Source: Rhodoferax sp. TS-BS-61-7 (GTDB taxonomy: Bacteria; Pseudomonadota; Gammaproteobacteria; Burkholderiales; Burkholderiaceae_C). Taken from it: DNA of 64,000 nucleotides. Positions 22,050-29,678 of this stretch are shown in pieces. The stretch's first letter is position 1; the number at the start of each line of letters is the position of its first letter. A program made the translations under genes and the position numbers. The stretch is taken from the NCBI RefSeq assembly GCF_002943465.1, contig NZ_PTQY01000010.1:1-64000 (forward strand), written 5' to 3'. Below the pieces are notes generated by a model. That model searched no databases and was not told the origin of the DNA. It saw only the letters and a list, made by a program, of their open reading frames with translations.

Positions 22050-22979
22050 ATGTTGAATTTTCTGCCCGCGCCCCTGCTGGGGGCACTTGCATTTGCCCTG
22101 CTGCTGCTCAACATCCTGTTCTGGGTGCCGCTGCTGCTGTGTTTTGCTGCCATCAAGCTGGTGCTGCCCTTCAAGGCCGTACGCATGGCCATCGACCCGG
22201 TCTTGCTGTTCATCGCAGAGGGTTGGATCAGCTGCAACAGTGGCTGGATGGCACTGACCCAACGCACCACCTGGGACGTGCAGGGCCTGGACGGGCTGGA
22301 CCGCGACAGCTGGTACATGGTGAGCAGCAACCACCAGTCCTGGGTGGACATCTTTGCGCTGCAGCACCTGTTGAACCGCCGCATCCCGCTGCTCAAGTTT
22401 TTTCTCAAACAGCAGCTCATCTGGGTGCCCATCATGGGCCTGGCCTGGTGGGCGCTGGAGTTTCCGTTCATGCGTCGGCACAGCGAGGCGTACCTCAAGA
22501 AACACCCCGAGATGCGTGGCAAGGACCAGGAAACCACCCGCAAGGCCTGCGAGAAGTTTTCGCTCATCCCCACCAGCGTGATGAACTTTCTGGAAGGCAC
22601 CCGTTTCACGGCAGCCAAACATGCCAAGCAAGAGTCGCCCTACCAGTACCTGCTCAAACCCAAAGCCGGTGGTTTGGCGCTGGCACTGCAGGCCATGGGT
22701 GACAAGTTCCAATCCATTCTGGACGTGACGATTTATTACCCCGCAGGCGTGCCCACGTTCTGGGGCTTTTTGTGTGGCAAGGTACCCCGCATGGTGGTGC
22801 GTGTGCGCGCCATTCCCGTGCCGCCCGAATTGCTGGGTGGCGACTACGGGCAAGACCCCGTATTCCGCGCCGCCTTCTCGGCCTGGGTGGCCGAACTCTG
22901 GCGTGCCAAAGACGCCCAACTGGCGGCCTTGCGTCAGGCCAATACATCCGACATCTCCTCGTCATCTGTGCGCGGCTAA
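22050..22979 (+). CDS. 1-acyl-sn-glycerol-3-phosphate acyltransferase family protein (YihG-like)
   Basis: This is a PlsC-superfamily acyltransferase of about 309 aa, inserted in the inner membrane by an N-terminal hydrophobic segment. The catalytic NHxxxxD motif is SSNHQSWVD near residue 92, and the substrate-binding EGTR motif occurs as NFLEGTRF. The C-terminal half (VTIYYPAGVPTFWGFLCG) matches the YihG/YihG-like subgroup rather than the housekeeping PlsC. It begins 7 nt after the diguanylate cyclase stop and probably belongs to the same transcript. The acyl acceptor is unknown. Confidence 0.85.
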   Translation: MLNFLPAPLLGALAFALLLLNILFWVPLLLCFAAIKLVLPFKAVRMAIDPVLLFIAEGWISCNSGWMALTQRTTWDVQGLDGLDRDSWYMVSSNHQSWVDIFALQHLLNRRIPLLKFFLKQQLIWVPIMGLAWWALEFPFMRRHSEAYLKKHPEMRGKDQETTRKACEKFSLIPTSVMNFLEGTRFTAAKHAKQESPYQYLLKPKAGGLALALQAMGDKFQSILDVTIYYPAGVPTFWGFLCGKVPRMVVRVRAIPVPPELLGGDYGQDPVFRAAFSAWVAELWRAKDAQLAALRQANTSDISSSSVRG

Positions 22980-23004
22980 GCCGCGTACCCACGCCCCATC
23001 TGCC

Positions 23005-23922
23005 GTGCCTTTTTTTACCCGTCCGCGCACCGTTTTTTTACTTGCCAGCCTGTGTTGCCTGCTTTGGGGCAGTGCCTACCCGGCCATCAAACAGGGCTAC
23101 GCGCTGCTGGCGATTGGCCGCAGCGACCTGGCCGCACAAATGCTGTTTGCCGGCTACCGTTTTGTCGGTGCCGGGCTGTTGCTACTGGTGTTTGCAAAGC
23201 TCTCGGGCAAATCGCTGGCACTGCAACGCACCCAGACCGGGCAGATGGTGCTGCTGGGTGTGCTGCAAACCACGCTGCAGTACATCTTTTTCTACATCGG
23301 CCTGGCGCACACCACCGGGGTCAAGGCGTCCATCCTCAATGCCTCGGGCGTGTTTTTCAGCGTGCTGCTGGCGCATTTTGTGTACCACAACGACACCCTG
23401 ACCTGGCGCAAACTGATGGGCTGCGCGCTGGGTTTTGCCGGGGTGCTGGCGGTCAACATCGGCGGGTTACTGGGCGGTGCGGCCACTGACGGTGAGTTCA
23501 CGCTGCTGGGCGAAGGGTTTATTGTGCTGGCGGCGTTGGTGCTGTCGGCGGCATCGCTGTATGGCAAACGTCTGTCCCAGGGCATGGACTCGGTGGTCAT
23601 GACCGGCTACCAGCTCGGCATCGGCGGTGTGGTCTTGGTGCTCATTGGCTGGGTGGCGGGCGGGCAGATTGCCGCGTTCACGCTGGCGCCCAGCCTGCTG
23701 CTGGTCTACATGGCCCTGCTGTCGGCCGTGGCGTTTGCGCTGTGGGGCGTGTTGCTCAAGTACAACCGGGTCAGCACCGTGGCGGTGTACAGCTTTTTGA
23801 TCCCCGTGTTTGGCGCCTGCCTGTCGGCGTTGTTTTTGGGCGAATCGCTGCTGGAGTGGAAATACCTCGTGGCCTTGCTGCTGGTCAGCGTGGGCATTTG
23901 GTGGGTTACACAAGAAAAGTAG
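23005..23922 (+). CDS. EamA/DMT family transporter
   Basis: This is an inner-membrane drug/metabolite transporter of about 305 aa with ten hydrophobic helices in two EamA repeats. The product starts at a GTG (23005), giving MPFFTRPRTVFLLASLCCLLWGS. The conserved LLWGSAYPAIK opening of the first repeat is seen, and the second repeat has AVAFALWGVLLKYNRVSTVAVYSF. It follows the acyltransferase by 25 nt. The substrate cannot be inferred. The last codons and stop fall in a sequence that resembles the end of the reverse-oriented 65-bp repeat. Confidence 0.85.
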   Translation: MPFFTRPRTVFLLASLCCLLWGSAYPAIKQGYALLAIGRSDLAAQMLFAGYRFVGAGLLLLVFAKLSGKSLALQRTQTGQMVLLGVLQTTLQYIFFYIGLAHTTGVKASILNASGVFFSVLLAHFVYHNDTLTWRKLMGCALGFAGVLAVNIGGLLGGAATDGEFTLLGEGFIVLAALVLSAASLYGKRLSQGMDSVVMTGYQLGIGGVVLVLIGWVAGGQIAAFTLAPSLLLVYMALLSAVAFALWGVLLKYNRVSTVAVYSFLIPVFGACLSALFLGESLLEWKYLVALLLVSVGIWWVTQEK

Positions 23923-23968
23923 CCACTGCGCCCATGGATATTGCGCGAGCAGCTACTAAATTCATAGC
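23910..23968 (-). repeat. 65-bp repeat, copy between convergent genes
   Basis: On the minus strand it begins GCTAT-GAATTTA-GTAGC and continues TGCTCGCGCAATATCCATGGGCGC. It occupies the gap between the EamA gene and the oppositely oriented OmpA-like gene. The distal end is degenerate and runs into the last codons and stop of the EamA gene. Confidence 0.7.
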
Positions 23969-23976
23969 AATTTGAC

Positions 23977-24888
23977 TTAACGCTGCTGGGTCTTGCCGGT
24001 GTCGTCGGACAGCACAATCTCCACACGGCGGTTCAGCTGGCGGTTGGCGGCGGTGTCATTGGCCGCCACCGGGTACGACTCCCCGTAGCCGCGCACGCTG
24101 ATGCGTTCGCTGCCAATCCCCATCTGCAGCAGCGCCTCACGCACCGTCATGCCACGGCGCTCCGACAGCTGCTGGTTATAGGCATCGGCCCCGGTGCTGT
24201 CGGTAAACCCTTCCACCAGCACATTGCGGCTGGGGTTTTGCTGCAACACATCGGCCAGCTTTTGCGCGCTGCGCGTGCCGCCCGCGGTCAGGCTGGCCTT
24301 GTCGCTGCCAAACAGCACATCCCCCAGGGTGATGACCATGCCACGCTCGGTTTTCTTGGCAGACAGATCGGCCAACTGGCTCTCCAGCAGTGCGGCACGG
24401 GTGTTGGCATCGATGGTGGCCTGGCGCGCCACATTGGCCGTGTGCTGGGCATCGGCGGCCTGGCGCTGCGCCGCTTCTGCGTTGGCCTGCGCCTGCTGTG
24501 CGTTGGCGTTGGCCTGGTTGGCTTCATTGGTGCGTTGGGTCAATTGCATCTGGTCGCGCTCCCGGGCGGTGCGGGCCATATCGGCCTCGGCTGTTTTTTG
24601 TTTCACCACCTCTTGCGTGAGGGCAATTTTTTGCTGCGCCACATAGGCCAGTTGGTCCACCTTCTCGGGGCTGGCGCTCTGCACGGCCGCAATATTGGCC
24701 TGCTGCATGGCGTCGCTGGCCAGTTTCATTTCCAGCGCGGCGTAGTTGCCCACGTCGGGGTTGCGCTGGGCCTGGGCGTAGTCGTTGCGGGCGCTTTCCA
24801 GCAGCGTGGTGCTGGTGGGGGCCGACGCACAAGCGCCCAACAACACGGCAATGGCCAGGGCGGCGGGGGTCAGGTAGAGGTGTTTCAT
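23977..24888 (-). CDS. OmpA family lipoprotein with DUF4398 domain
   Basis: This outer-membrane or periplasmic lipoprotein has 303 aa. A lipoprotein signal (lipobox LGAC) is followed by a DUF4398 region and a long Gln/Ala-rich coiled coil (about residues 100-170). An OmpA C-terminal peptidoglycan-binding domain ends the protein (VLFGSDKASLT...VLVEGFTDSTGADAYNQQLSERR...NRRVEI). The ATG at 24888 follows AAGGAA. The next upstream gene encodes a second DUF4398 lipoprotein. The architecture suggests the coiled coil spans the periplasm while the OmpA domain grips peptidoglycan. Confidence 0.9.
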   Translation of the reverse strand: MKHLYLTPAALAIAVLLGACASAPTSTTLLESARNDYAQAQRNPDVGNYAALEMKLASDAMQQANIAAVQSASPEKVDQLAYVAQQKIALTQEVVKQKTAEADMARTARERDQMQLTQRTNEANQANANAQQAQANAEAAQRQAADAQHTANVARQATIDANTRAALLESQLADLSAKKTERGMVITLGDVLFGSDKASLTAGGTRSAQKLADVLQQNPSRNVLVEGFTDSTGADAYNQQLSERRGMTVREALLQMGIGSERISVRGYGESYPVAANDTAANRQLNRRVEIVLSDDTGKTQQR

Positions 24889-24940
24889 GGGATGTTCCTT
24901 AAAAGGGGGGAAAAGTCGTTGGGTGGTTTGAGGCGGCGCG

Positions 24941-25327
24941 TTACTTGACCGCATTGGCGCGGTCCAGCTCCTCGCGCAGCACGCGGATGTCGTCCTGCAG
25001 TGCATCGGCCACGGCCTGCGCCTTGGCCGACTTGGCTTTGCTCTGGGCCAGCTTGGCGTCGGCTTGGGCCTGGGTGGCCAGTTCGGTGGCACCCTTGTAG
25101 TCGCGGTCCGCCATGGCTTTGTTGGCCAGGGTCAGCTTCTCGCGGGCGGCCGCCATTTCGACCGGGGCGAACTGCAGGCCGTCGGCACCGGCGGCGTTGT
25201 CCACCGCCTCTTTGGACACCGCCACATTGGCGGTGGCGTCGGTTTGCGTGCGGGTGGCACAGCCAGCGCTGGCCAGAACGACCAGGGTGCAGGCCAGCAA
25301 CAGGCGGGGCATGGGGATTTTCTTCAT
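24941..25327 (-). CDS. DUF4398 lipoprotein
   Basis: This small lipoprotein of about 128 aa starts MKKIPMPRLLLACTLVVL with lipobox ASAGC. The mature part is a helical DUF4398 domain (FAPVEMAAAREKLTLANKAM) ending in an Ala/Lys-rich coiled coil. It has a strong ribosome site (GGAGAGAAGAAG). It lies 52 nt upstream of the OmpA/DUF4398 gene on the same strand, so the two are probably translated together and may interact. Function is unknown. Confidence 0.85.
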   Translation of the reverse strand: MKKIPMPRLLLACTLVVLASAGCATRTQTDATANVAVSKEAVDNAAGADGLQFAPVEMAAAREKLTLANKAMADRDYKGATELATQAQADAKLAQSKAKSAKAQAVADALQDDIRVLREELDRANAVK

Positions 25328-25364
25328 CTTCTTCTCTCCGGTGAACCAGGGACCGGTGGTCCCT

Positions 25365-26243
25365 TTATTGGTAGTTGGCAACCCCATCGGTCGACAGGGC
25401 GTGGGTGACGTGCTGGGGGACCACCAGCACGCCCTGGCCGTTGGGGATGGCCTGGATCTGCATGACCGGGGCCGCGCCCTGCACGCCCCCAAACATGGTG
25501 GCAAACGCGGCATCGGCCGCATCGCGCCCGGTGGCAAAACGCACAAACCCCATGGGAATGGCCGTGCCCGAGGGGTCGAACAGGTACCAGCGGTTGCCCA
25601 CAAAGGCCTCCACGTAGGCATGGAAGTCCGTCGGACCCAGCGCCGGGTCGGCGCCATAGTCAATGCCGGTGGCAAAACGCGCCGGGATGTTGACCCCGCG
25701 GCACAGCGCAATCATCAGGTGGGCAAAGTCACGGCACACGCCCACCTCATCCACCAGGGTGTCCAGCGCCGTGGTGTTGCCGTTGGAGGTGTTGGAGCGA
25801 AACGCCACGCGCTGGGTGACCCAGTTGCTGATGGCCTGCACCCGGGTGTAGCCCTGTGGCAGGTGGCCAAACTCTTTCACTGCCAGGCGGTGCAAGCGGT
25901 CGGACTCGCAGTAGCGGCTGGGGTAGATATACGGCAGCACCGAGCCAGGCAGCTGGGCCACCGTCATCTCGGGAATGTCCAGCGGCTGCGCCACATCGTG
26001 GGCCAGGTCCACCACGGCCTCGTAACGCACCGTCAGTGGCCCGGCCAGCGCCTTGATGCGCAGGTAGCGGTTGTGGGTGGCCGTGTCGGTGTACATCTTG
26101 GGCACCACCTGCTGGCTGGTGGTGAGCAACTCGTTCACCACCGTCTGGTGGGCCGTTTGCGCGGCGTGGATGGTGAAGATGAAGTCACACCCGGGCGCGG
26201 CGATGTTGTAGTTCAACACGATGGAAAAGCTCAGTCGCAGCAT
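25365..26243 (-). CDS. Transglutaminase-like cysteine protease-fold protein
   Basis: This cytosolic-looking protein of 292 aa has an N-terminal beta-rich domain and a transglutaminase-like core. The catalytic triad is visible: Cys in EVGVCRDFAHLMIALCR, His in TDFHAYVEAFVG and Asp in WYLFDPSG. There is no signal peptide. Such proteins in proteobacteria are often linked to peptide or amide cleavage, but the substrate is unknown. It is immediately upstream of the two DUF4398 genes (38 nt) and may form one transcript with them. Confidence 0.87.
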   Translation of the reverse strand: MLRLSFSIVLNYNIAAPGCDFIFTIHAAQTAHQTVVNELLTTSQQVVPKMYTDTATHNRYLRIKALAGPLTVRYEAVVDLAHDVAQPLDIPEMTVAQLPGSVLPYIYPSRYCESDRLHRLAVKEFGHLPQGYTRVQAISNWVTQRVAFRSNTSNGNTTALDTLVDEVGVCRDFAHLMIALCRGVNIPARFATGIDYGADPALGPTDFHAYVEAFVGNRWYLFDPSGTAIPMGFVRFATGRDAADAAFATMFGGVQGAAPVMQIQAIPNGQGVLVVPQHVTHALSTDGVANYQ

Positions 26244-26536
26244 GGGGGTTCCGGTAAGTCATACGAAGCCGTTGGCATACCGGTTGGCATGTGCAGCAAG
26301 GTTGTGGTGCAAGCATGGGGCTGCTACCCCGGCCTGCCAAGCGGCGAAGGCCGCCACTTGCCGTAGTCGCAGTCCTACGCCTGCCCCCACTGTCAGCGCC
26401 CTCCTACACCGCGCCGGCCTGTGGGCCGACCGGCCCGCGGCACACAGGCCGATTCCGACAGCGCGTGGCCCTGCGCACAATGAACCAGAGGCCCCCACAA
26501 CGGCTGCTTCACCATCCCCCCACTTCAAGGAATCCC
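26244..26536. other. Divergent intergenic region
   Basis: This 293-nt gap separates the transglutaminase-like gene from the YqjD-like gene, which are divergent, so it should hold both promoters. I see a hairpin-forming CGTAG-N8-CTACG at 26362-26379 and a GC-rich stretch after it, but no clear promoter hexamers and no convincing gene. Confidence 0.4.
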
Positions 26537-26815
26537 ATGAAAACAGACACCATCACCACCCAAATCAACGACGCTGCCAACCAAGTGGCGCCCCTGCTGG
26601 ACCGTGCGACCGAACAGGCCAACACCCTGGCCCAGCGTGGCCTGCATGCCGTGCAAGACAGCGCGCTGCAACTGCGCGAAAAAGCCGCCCACTCGGGTGA
26701 AGTGACCGTACGTTATATTCAGAACGACCCGGTCAAGGCCGTGCTGATTGCGGCAGCCACCGGTGCAGCGCTGATGGCCCTGGTGGGCCTGATAAGCCGT
26801 TCACGCACCCACTGA
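26537..26815 (+). CDS. DUF883/YqjD-ElaB-like membrane-anchored protein
   Basis: This small protein of 92 aa has an amphipathic helical N-terminus and a C-terminal membrane helix (VLIAAATGAALMALVGLI) followed by RSRTH. The layout matches YqjD/ElaB proteins, which in E. coli anchor ribosomes to the inner membrane in stationary phase. The ATG at 26537 follows AAGGA. It is the first gene of a three-gene set with a YqjE-like and a YqjK-position gene. Confidence 0.82.
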   Translation: MKTDTITTQINDAANQVAPLLDRATEQANTLAQRGLHAVQDSALQLREKAAHSGEVTVRYIQNDPVKAVLIAAATGAALMALVGLISRSRTH

Positions 26816-26844
26816 ATCCACCCAGCGCACAGGACCCAGGCACC

Positions 26845-27234
26845 ATGCTGCACCCGCTCTTTCATCTGATCGCAAGCCAACCGCAATTGCTGGGTGACCA
26901 TGCACAGGCCTATGGGGAGCTGATCAGTACCGAGCTGGCCGCACAAGCGACTGCCCTGAAGCGCCGCGCACTGTTTGGCGCCATGGCCTTGTGTTTTTTG
27001 GGCGTCGCCATCGTGCTGGCAGGTGTCGCACTGATGCTGTGGGCCACGCTGGTGCCAGCGCCTGCGCAGGCCACTGTATGGGTACTGGTTCTGGTGCCTG
27101 CGGCCCCTACCGTACTGGCGTTGGCGTGTTACCTGAGGGCGCGCACCGGCGGTGCCACCGACGATCCTGCTTTTGCTGAATTGCGCCGCCAGGTGCAAGC
27201 CGACATGGCATTGCTGCGCGGGTTGGGCACATGA
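26845..27234 (+). CDS. YqjE-like phage-holin-family membrane protein
   Basis: This 129-aa protein has two membrane helices (ALFGAMALCFLGVAIVLAGVAL and ATVWVLVLVPAAPTVLALACYL) and hydrophilic ends. The N-terminus (HAQAYGELISTELAAQATALKRR) is an amphipathic helix as in the PF07332 family. It lies directly after the YqjD-like gene and overlaps the next gene by 4 nt, the arrangement of the E. coli yqjDEK stress-response locus. The exact role is unknown. Confidence 0.8.
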   Translation: MLHPLFHLIASQPQLLGDHAQAYGELISTELAAQATALKRRALFGAMALCFLGVAIVLAGVALMLWATLVPAPAQATVWVLVLVPAAPTVLALACYLRARTGGATDDPAFAELRRQVQADMALLRGLGT

Positions 27235-27713
27235 GCGCCCCGCAGCTCACGCCGGTGGAGCGTCTGGCCTTGTCGCGCGAACGTTTGCGCGTGGCCATGG
27301 CCCACAACGCGGCCACCCGCGCCTCCGGCCGCGCCGCGCCGGGTGCAGGCCTGCTCGACATTCTGAAAACCGCCCTACCCGGCGCCAACGTGTGGATCGA
27401 CACGTTGGGCCCCACTCTGAAACAGTGGTGGACACGCCACCCCCTGCATTCCAGCGGTGTGCTGGCTGGCGACGTGGTGCGCACCGTGCTGCGCCCCATG
27501 GCACAGCGCCACCCCGTGGCGCTGGTGACCGGCGCCGTAGTGCTGGGGGCGGTGCTGATCTGGAGCCGTCCGTGGCGCTGGGCATTCCAACCCCGCAACC
27601 TGCTACCGACCTTGGGCCCGGCGCTGCTGTCCAGTGTGCTGGCCTCTGGGGCGGTGCAATCATGGATTGCATCCATCCTTGCCAAGGACCAGGAGCCCCC
27701 GGCATCGGAATAA
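27231..27713 (+). CDS. YqjK-position membrane-associated protein, hypothetical
   Basis: This 160-aa protein has an Arg/Ala-rich N-terminal half and two hydrophobic stretches (VALVTGAVVLGAVLIW and LGPALLSSVLASGAVQSWIASIL). I do not recognise a named domain; the assignment rests on its position as the third gene of the yqjD-yqjE-like set and the 4-nt overlap with the gene before it. The start MSAPQLTPVERLALSRERLR is plausible. Confidence 0.65.
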   Translation: MSAPQLTPVERLALSRERLRVAMAHNAATRASGRAAPGAGLLDILKTALPGANVWIDTLGPTLKQWWTRHPLHSSGVLAGDVVRTVLRPMAQRHPVALVTGAVVLGAVLIWSRPWRWAFQPRNLLPTLGPALLSSVLASGAVQSWIASILAKDQEPPASE

Positions 27714-27729
27714 ATATCCGGCATGAACT

Positions 27730-27790
27730 GCTATTCAATTGATAGCTGCTTGCGCTTATTCCGCCTTGGCTAGAGGGGCTTTTGACACAT
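27730..27790 (+). repeat. 65-bp repeat, copy after the YqjK-position gene
   Basis: GCTAT-TCAATTG-ATAGC followed by TGCTTGCGCTTATTCCGCC and TTGGCTAGAGGGGC. This copy sits between the convergent YqjK-position and amidohydrolase genes, near the former. Its distal part leads into an open coding fragment described next. Confidence 0.75.
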
Positions 27791-27931
27791 TTTCTCGAAC
27801 GAGTGCTCCCTACCCATCCCGAACTCTTCGCTACGTTCCGGGGGGCGATGGAAACCACTGCAAAGGTAGCCAAGCGCCGGGATTCGTTGGCCAAGAAGCT
27901 GCCTGGCTTGGGGGTGGACCTCTCTGACTGA
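27743..27931 (+). pseudogene. Possible gene remnant (C-terminal fragment)
   Basis: One plus-strand frame is open across the intergenic gap and ends at a TGA at 27929. The last 45 residues look protein-like, with a balanced helical composition: FLERVLPTHPELFATFRGAM, then a Lys/Arg-rich RRDSLAKKLPGLGV and DLSD at the end. The only ATG is at 27848. The 5' part is 65-bp repeat sequence, so this may be a gene whose front was lost. I do not recognise the family, and it may be fortuitous. Confidence 0.25.
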
Positions 27932-27964
27932 GCGGGGCTCACGACTGATCCGCTTTGTCACCAC

Positions 27965-28798
27965 TCACCACCCTAACAATTTAGCCGGTGCATCCCACAT
28001 CATCTGCCGCACCTCGTCCGGGCTGAACCATTGCTCGGTCAGGCGCAGCAGGGTGCCGTAGTCCAGCCGGTAGGGCGCGCGCAGGTAGGGCCAGTCGGAG
28101 GCCCAGATGCAGCGCTGCGGGCCAAACGCATCGAGCACGCGGCGCACGTGGGCGCGGGCATCGTCAAACGGGTAGGCCTGGTGCGAGAATTTGGCAAAAC
28201 CCGAGAGTTTGATGACGGCACGACCGCTCTCGCCCAGGTGCAGCAGTGCCCGTAGGCCCGGCGCATCGGGGCCATCGGCCAGATCGGGCCGGCCGCAGTG
28301 GTCAATCATCACCTGCACGCCTGATGCTTCGATCATCGGCAGGAAATCCAGCAGCAGGTCTTTGCTGACCTGGAACTGCGCCCACATGCCCAGCACGGCC
28401 AGGCGTGCGAGCAGCGGACCGATGTCCTGGTAATAGGCAAAACCATGCAGCGCGGCGTTGAACGCGATGCCCACAATGCCTTGGACCTGCAAATCCTGGA
28501 GTTCGGCGGTGGAAGTATTGGCCGGCACCACGGCAATGCCCTTGAAGCGACCCTGGCCGCGCGCAATGGCGTCCAGCAAACAGCGGTTGTCATTGCCATA
28601 CCCCGAGTTGGGGCCGACCAGCAGCGCATACCGCACGCCATAGGCGTCGAGCACGTGCTGAAAGTAATCGGCCGTGCCAATCTCCTGCCCGGTGGGGTGG
28701 TACGGGATGTCGGCCCCATAGGCAAAGTGCGCCGGGTCCAGCACATGGCAGTGCCCGTCGATCTTGGGAATATCAAAAATGCTCACGCCCTGCCCCAC
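27965..28798 (-). CDS. Amidohydrolase family protein (LigI/2-pyrone-4,6-dicarboxylate hydrolase-like)
   Basis: This metal-dependent TIM-barrel hydrolase has 277 aa. The metal-binding HxH motif is in KIDGHCHVLDP near residue 15. Further catalytic-site features are VMIDHCGRPDLADG, VIKLSGFAKFS and CIWASDWPYL. This set is typical of the lactonase-type amidohydrolases related to LigI. It lies last in a probable three-gene set with an AroE-like dehydrogenase (9 nt away) and an ABC binding protein, all facing an IclR regulator. It probably opens a lactone in aromatic or hydroaromatic acid breakdown; the substrate is not known. Confidence 0.8.
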   Translation of the reverse strand: MGQGVSIFDIPKIDGHCHVLDPAHFAYGADIPYHPTGQEIGTADYFQHVLDAYGVRYALLVGPNSGYGNDNRCLLDAIARGQGRFKGIAVVPANTSTAELQDLQVQGIVGIAFNAALHGFAYYQDIGPLLARLAVLGMWAQFQVSKDLLLDFLPMIEASGVQVMIDHCGRPDLADGPDAPGLRALLHLGESGRAVIKLSGFAKFSHQAYPFDDARAHVRRVLDAFGPQRCIWASDWPYLRAPYRLDYGTLLRLTEQWFSPDEVRQMMWDAPAKLLGW

Positions 28799-28807
28799 CT
28801 TGTTTAT

Positions 28808-29647
28808 TTAGAACGTAGCCTGCACGGCGGCGCGCAGCTCCGGCGTGATCTCGGGCAACACGCCAAACCAGGCCTGGAAGGCCGGGCGCGCCTGGTTCAG
28901 CAGCATGCCCAGGCCGTTCACCGTCTGGTGGCCGCGCTGGCGGGCTGCGGCCAGCAAGGGGGTTTCCAGCGGGATGTAGATCGCATCCGACACCATGGCC
29001 GAAGCGGGCAAGTCGTCCAGCTGCACATCCAGCGCGGGCTGGCCGTGCATGCCTTGCGTGGTGGTGTTTACCAGCAGGCTCACGCCAGCCATGGCCTGGT
29101 TGCGTTCGGCCCAGGGCACCACAGTCACGCGGTCGCCAAAGGCGTCTTTCAGGGCCTGCGCTTTCTCCAGTGTGCGGTTGGTAATACGCAACTCGGGCAC
29201 ACCTTCGTCCAGCAGCGCCACCACAATGGCGCGGGCCGCGCCGCCCGCACCCAGCACTAGCGCGGGGCCAGCGTCACCGCGCCAGCCGGGGTTGGCGTCG
29301 CGCAGGCTCTGGATGTACCCAATGCCATCGTTGTTGACGCCCAGCAGGCGGCCGTCGGGCTGCACCACCACGGTGTTGATGGCGGCAATGCGGCGGGCCT
29401 GCGGGTGCAACTCGTCCATCAGCTGCATGGCATTCACCTTGTGCGGCACGGTGATGTTGCAGCCCGCAAAACCCAGCGCCGGCAGCCCGCGGATGGCCGC
29501 CTCCAGCCGGTCCGGCTGAACCGGGAGCTGCACATAGGCGCCCTTGAGCCCGTGCTTGGCAATCCAGTGGTTGTGGATCACGGGCGAGCGGGTGTGCGCC
29601 ACGGGCCAGCCCATGACACCGGCCAGTACAAAGCGTTGTTCAGACAT
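28808..29647 (-). CDS. Shikimate dehydrogenase family protein (catabolic paralog likely)
   Basis: This NAD(P)-dependent oxidoreductase of the AroE/quinate dehydrogenase fold has 279 aa. The substrate site is recognisable (SPVIHNHW, NITVPHKVNAM with the catalytic Lys, NNDGIGYIQSL) and so is the cofactor loop VLGAGGAARAIVVAL. The N-terminus (GVMGWPVAHTRSPVI) differs from what I expect of a housekeeping AroE. Its partners are an ABC binding protein, a LigI-like hydrolase and an IclR regulator, which favours quinate/shikimate or related catabolism. Whether another aroE exists is not visible here. Confidence 0.82.
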   Translation of the reverse strand: MSEQRFVLAGVMGWPVAHTRSPVIHNHWIAKHGLKGAYVQLPVQPDRLEAAIRGLPALGFAGCNITVPHKVNAMQLMDELHPQARRIAAINTVVVQPDGRLLGVNNDGIGYIQSLRDANPGWRGDAGPALVLGAGGAARAIVVALLDEGVPELRITNRTLEKAQALKDAFGDRVTVVPWAERNQAMAGVSLLVNTTTQGMHGQPALDVQLDDLPASAMVSDAIYIPLETPLLAAARQRGHQTVNGLGMLLNQARPAFQAWFGVLPEITPELRAAVQATF

Positions 29648-29678
29648 GCAGTTTTTTCCAGAGTGCGGGTTAACAGGT

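Noticed and set aside
27739-27927. 62-aa plus-strand frame starting inside the 65-bp repeat
   Set aside because: It begins within the repeat, is low in coding character and overlaps a better fragment in another frame.
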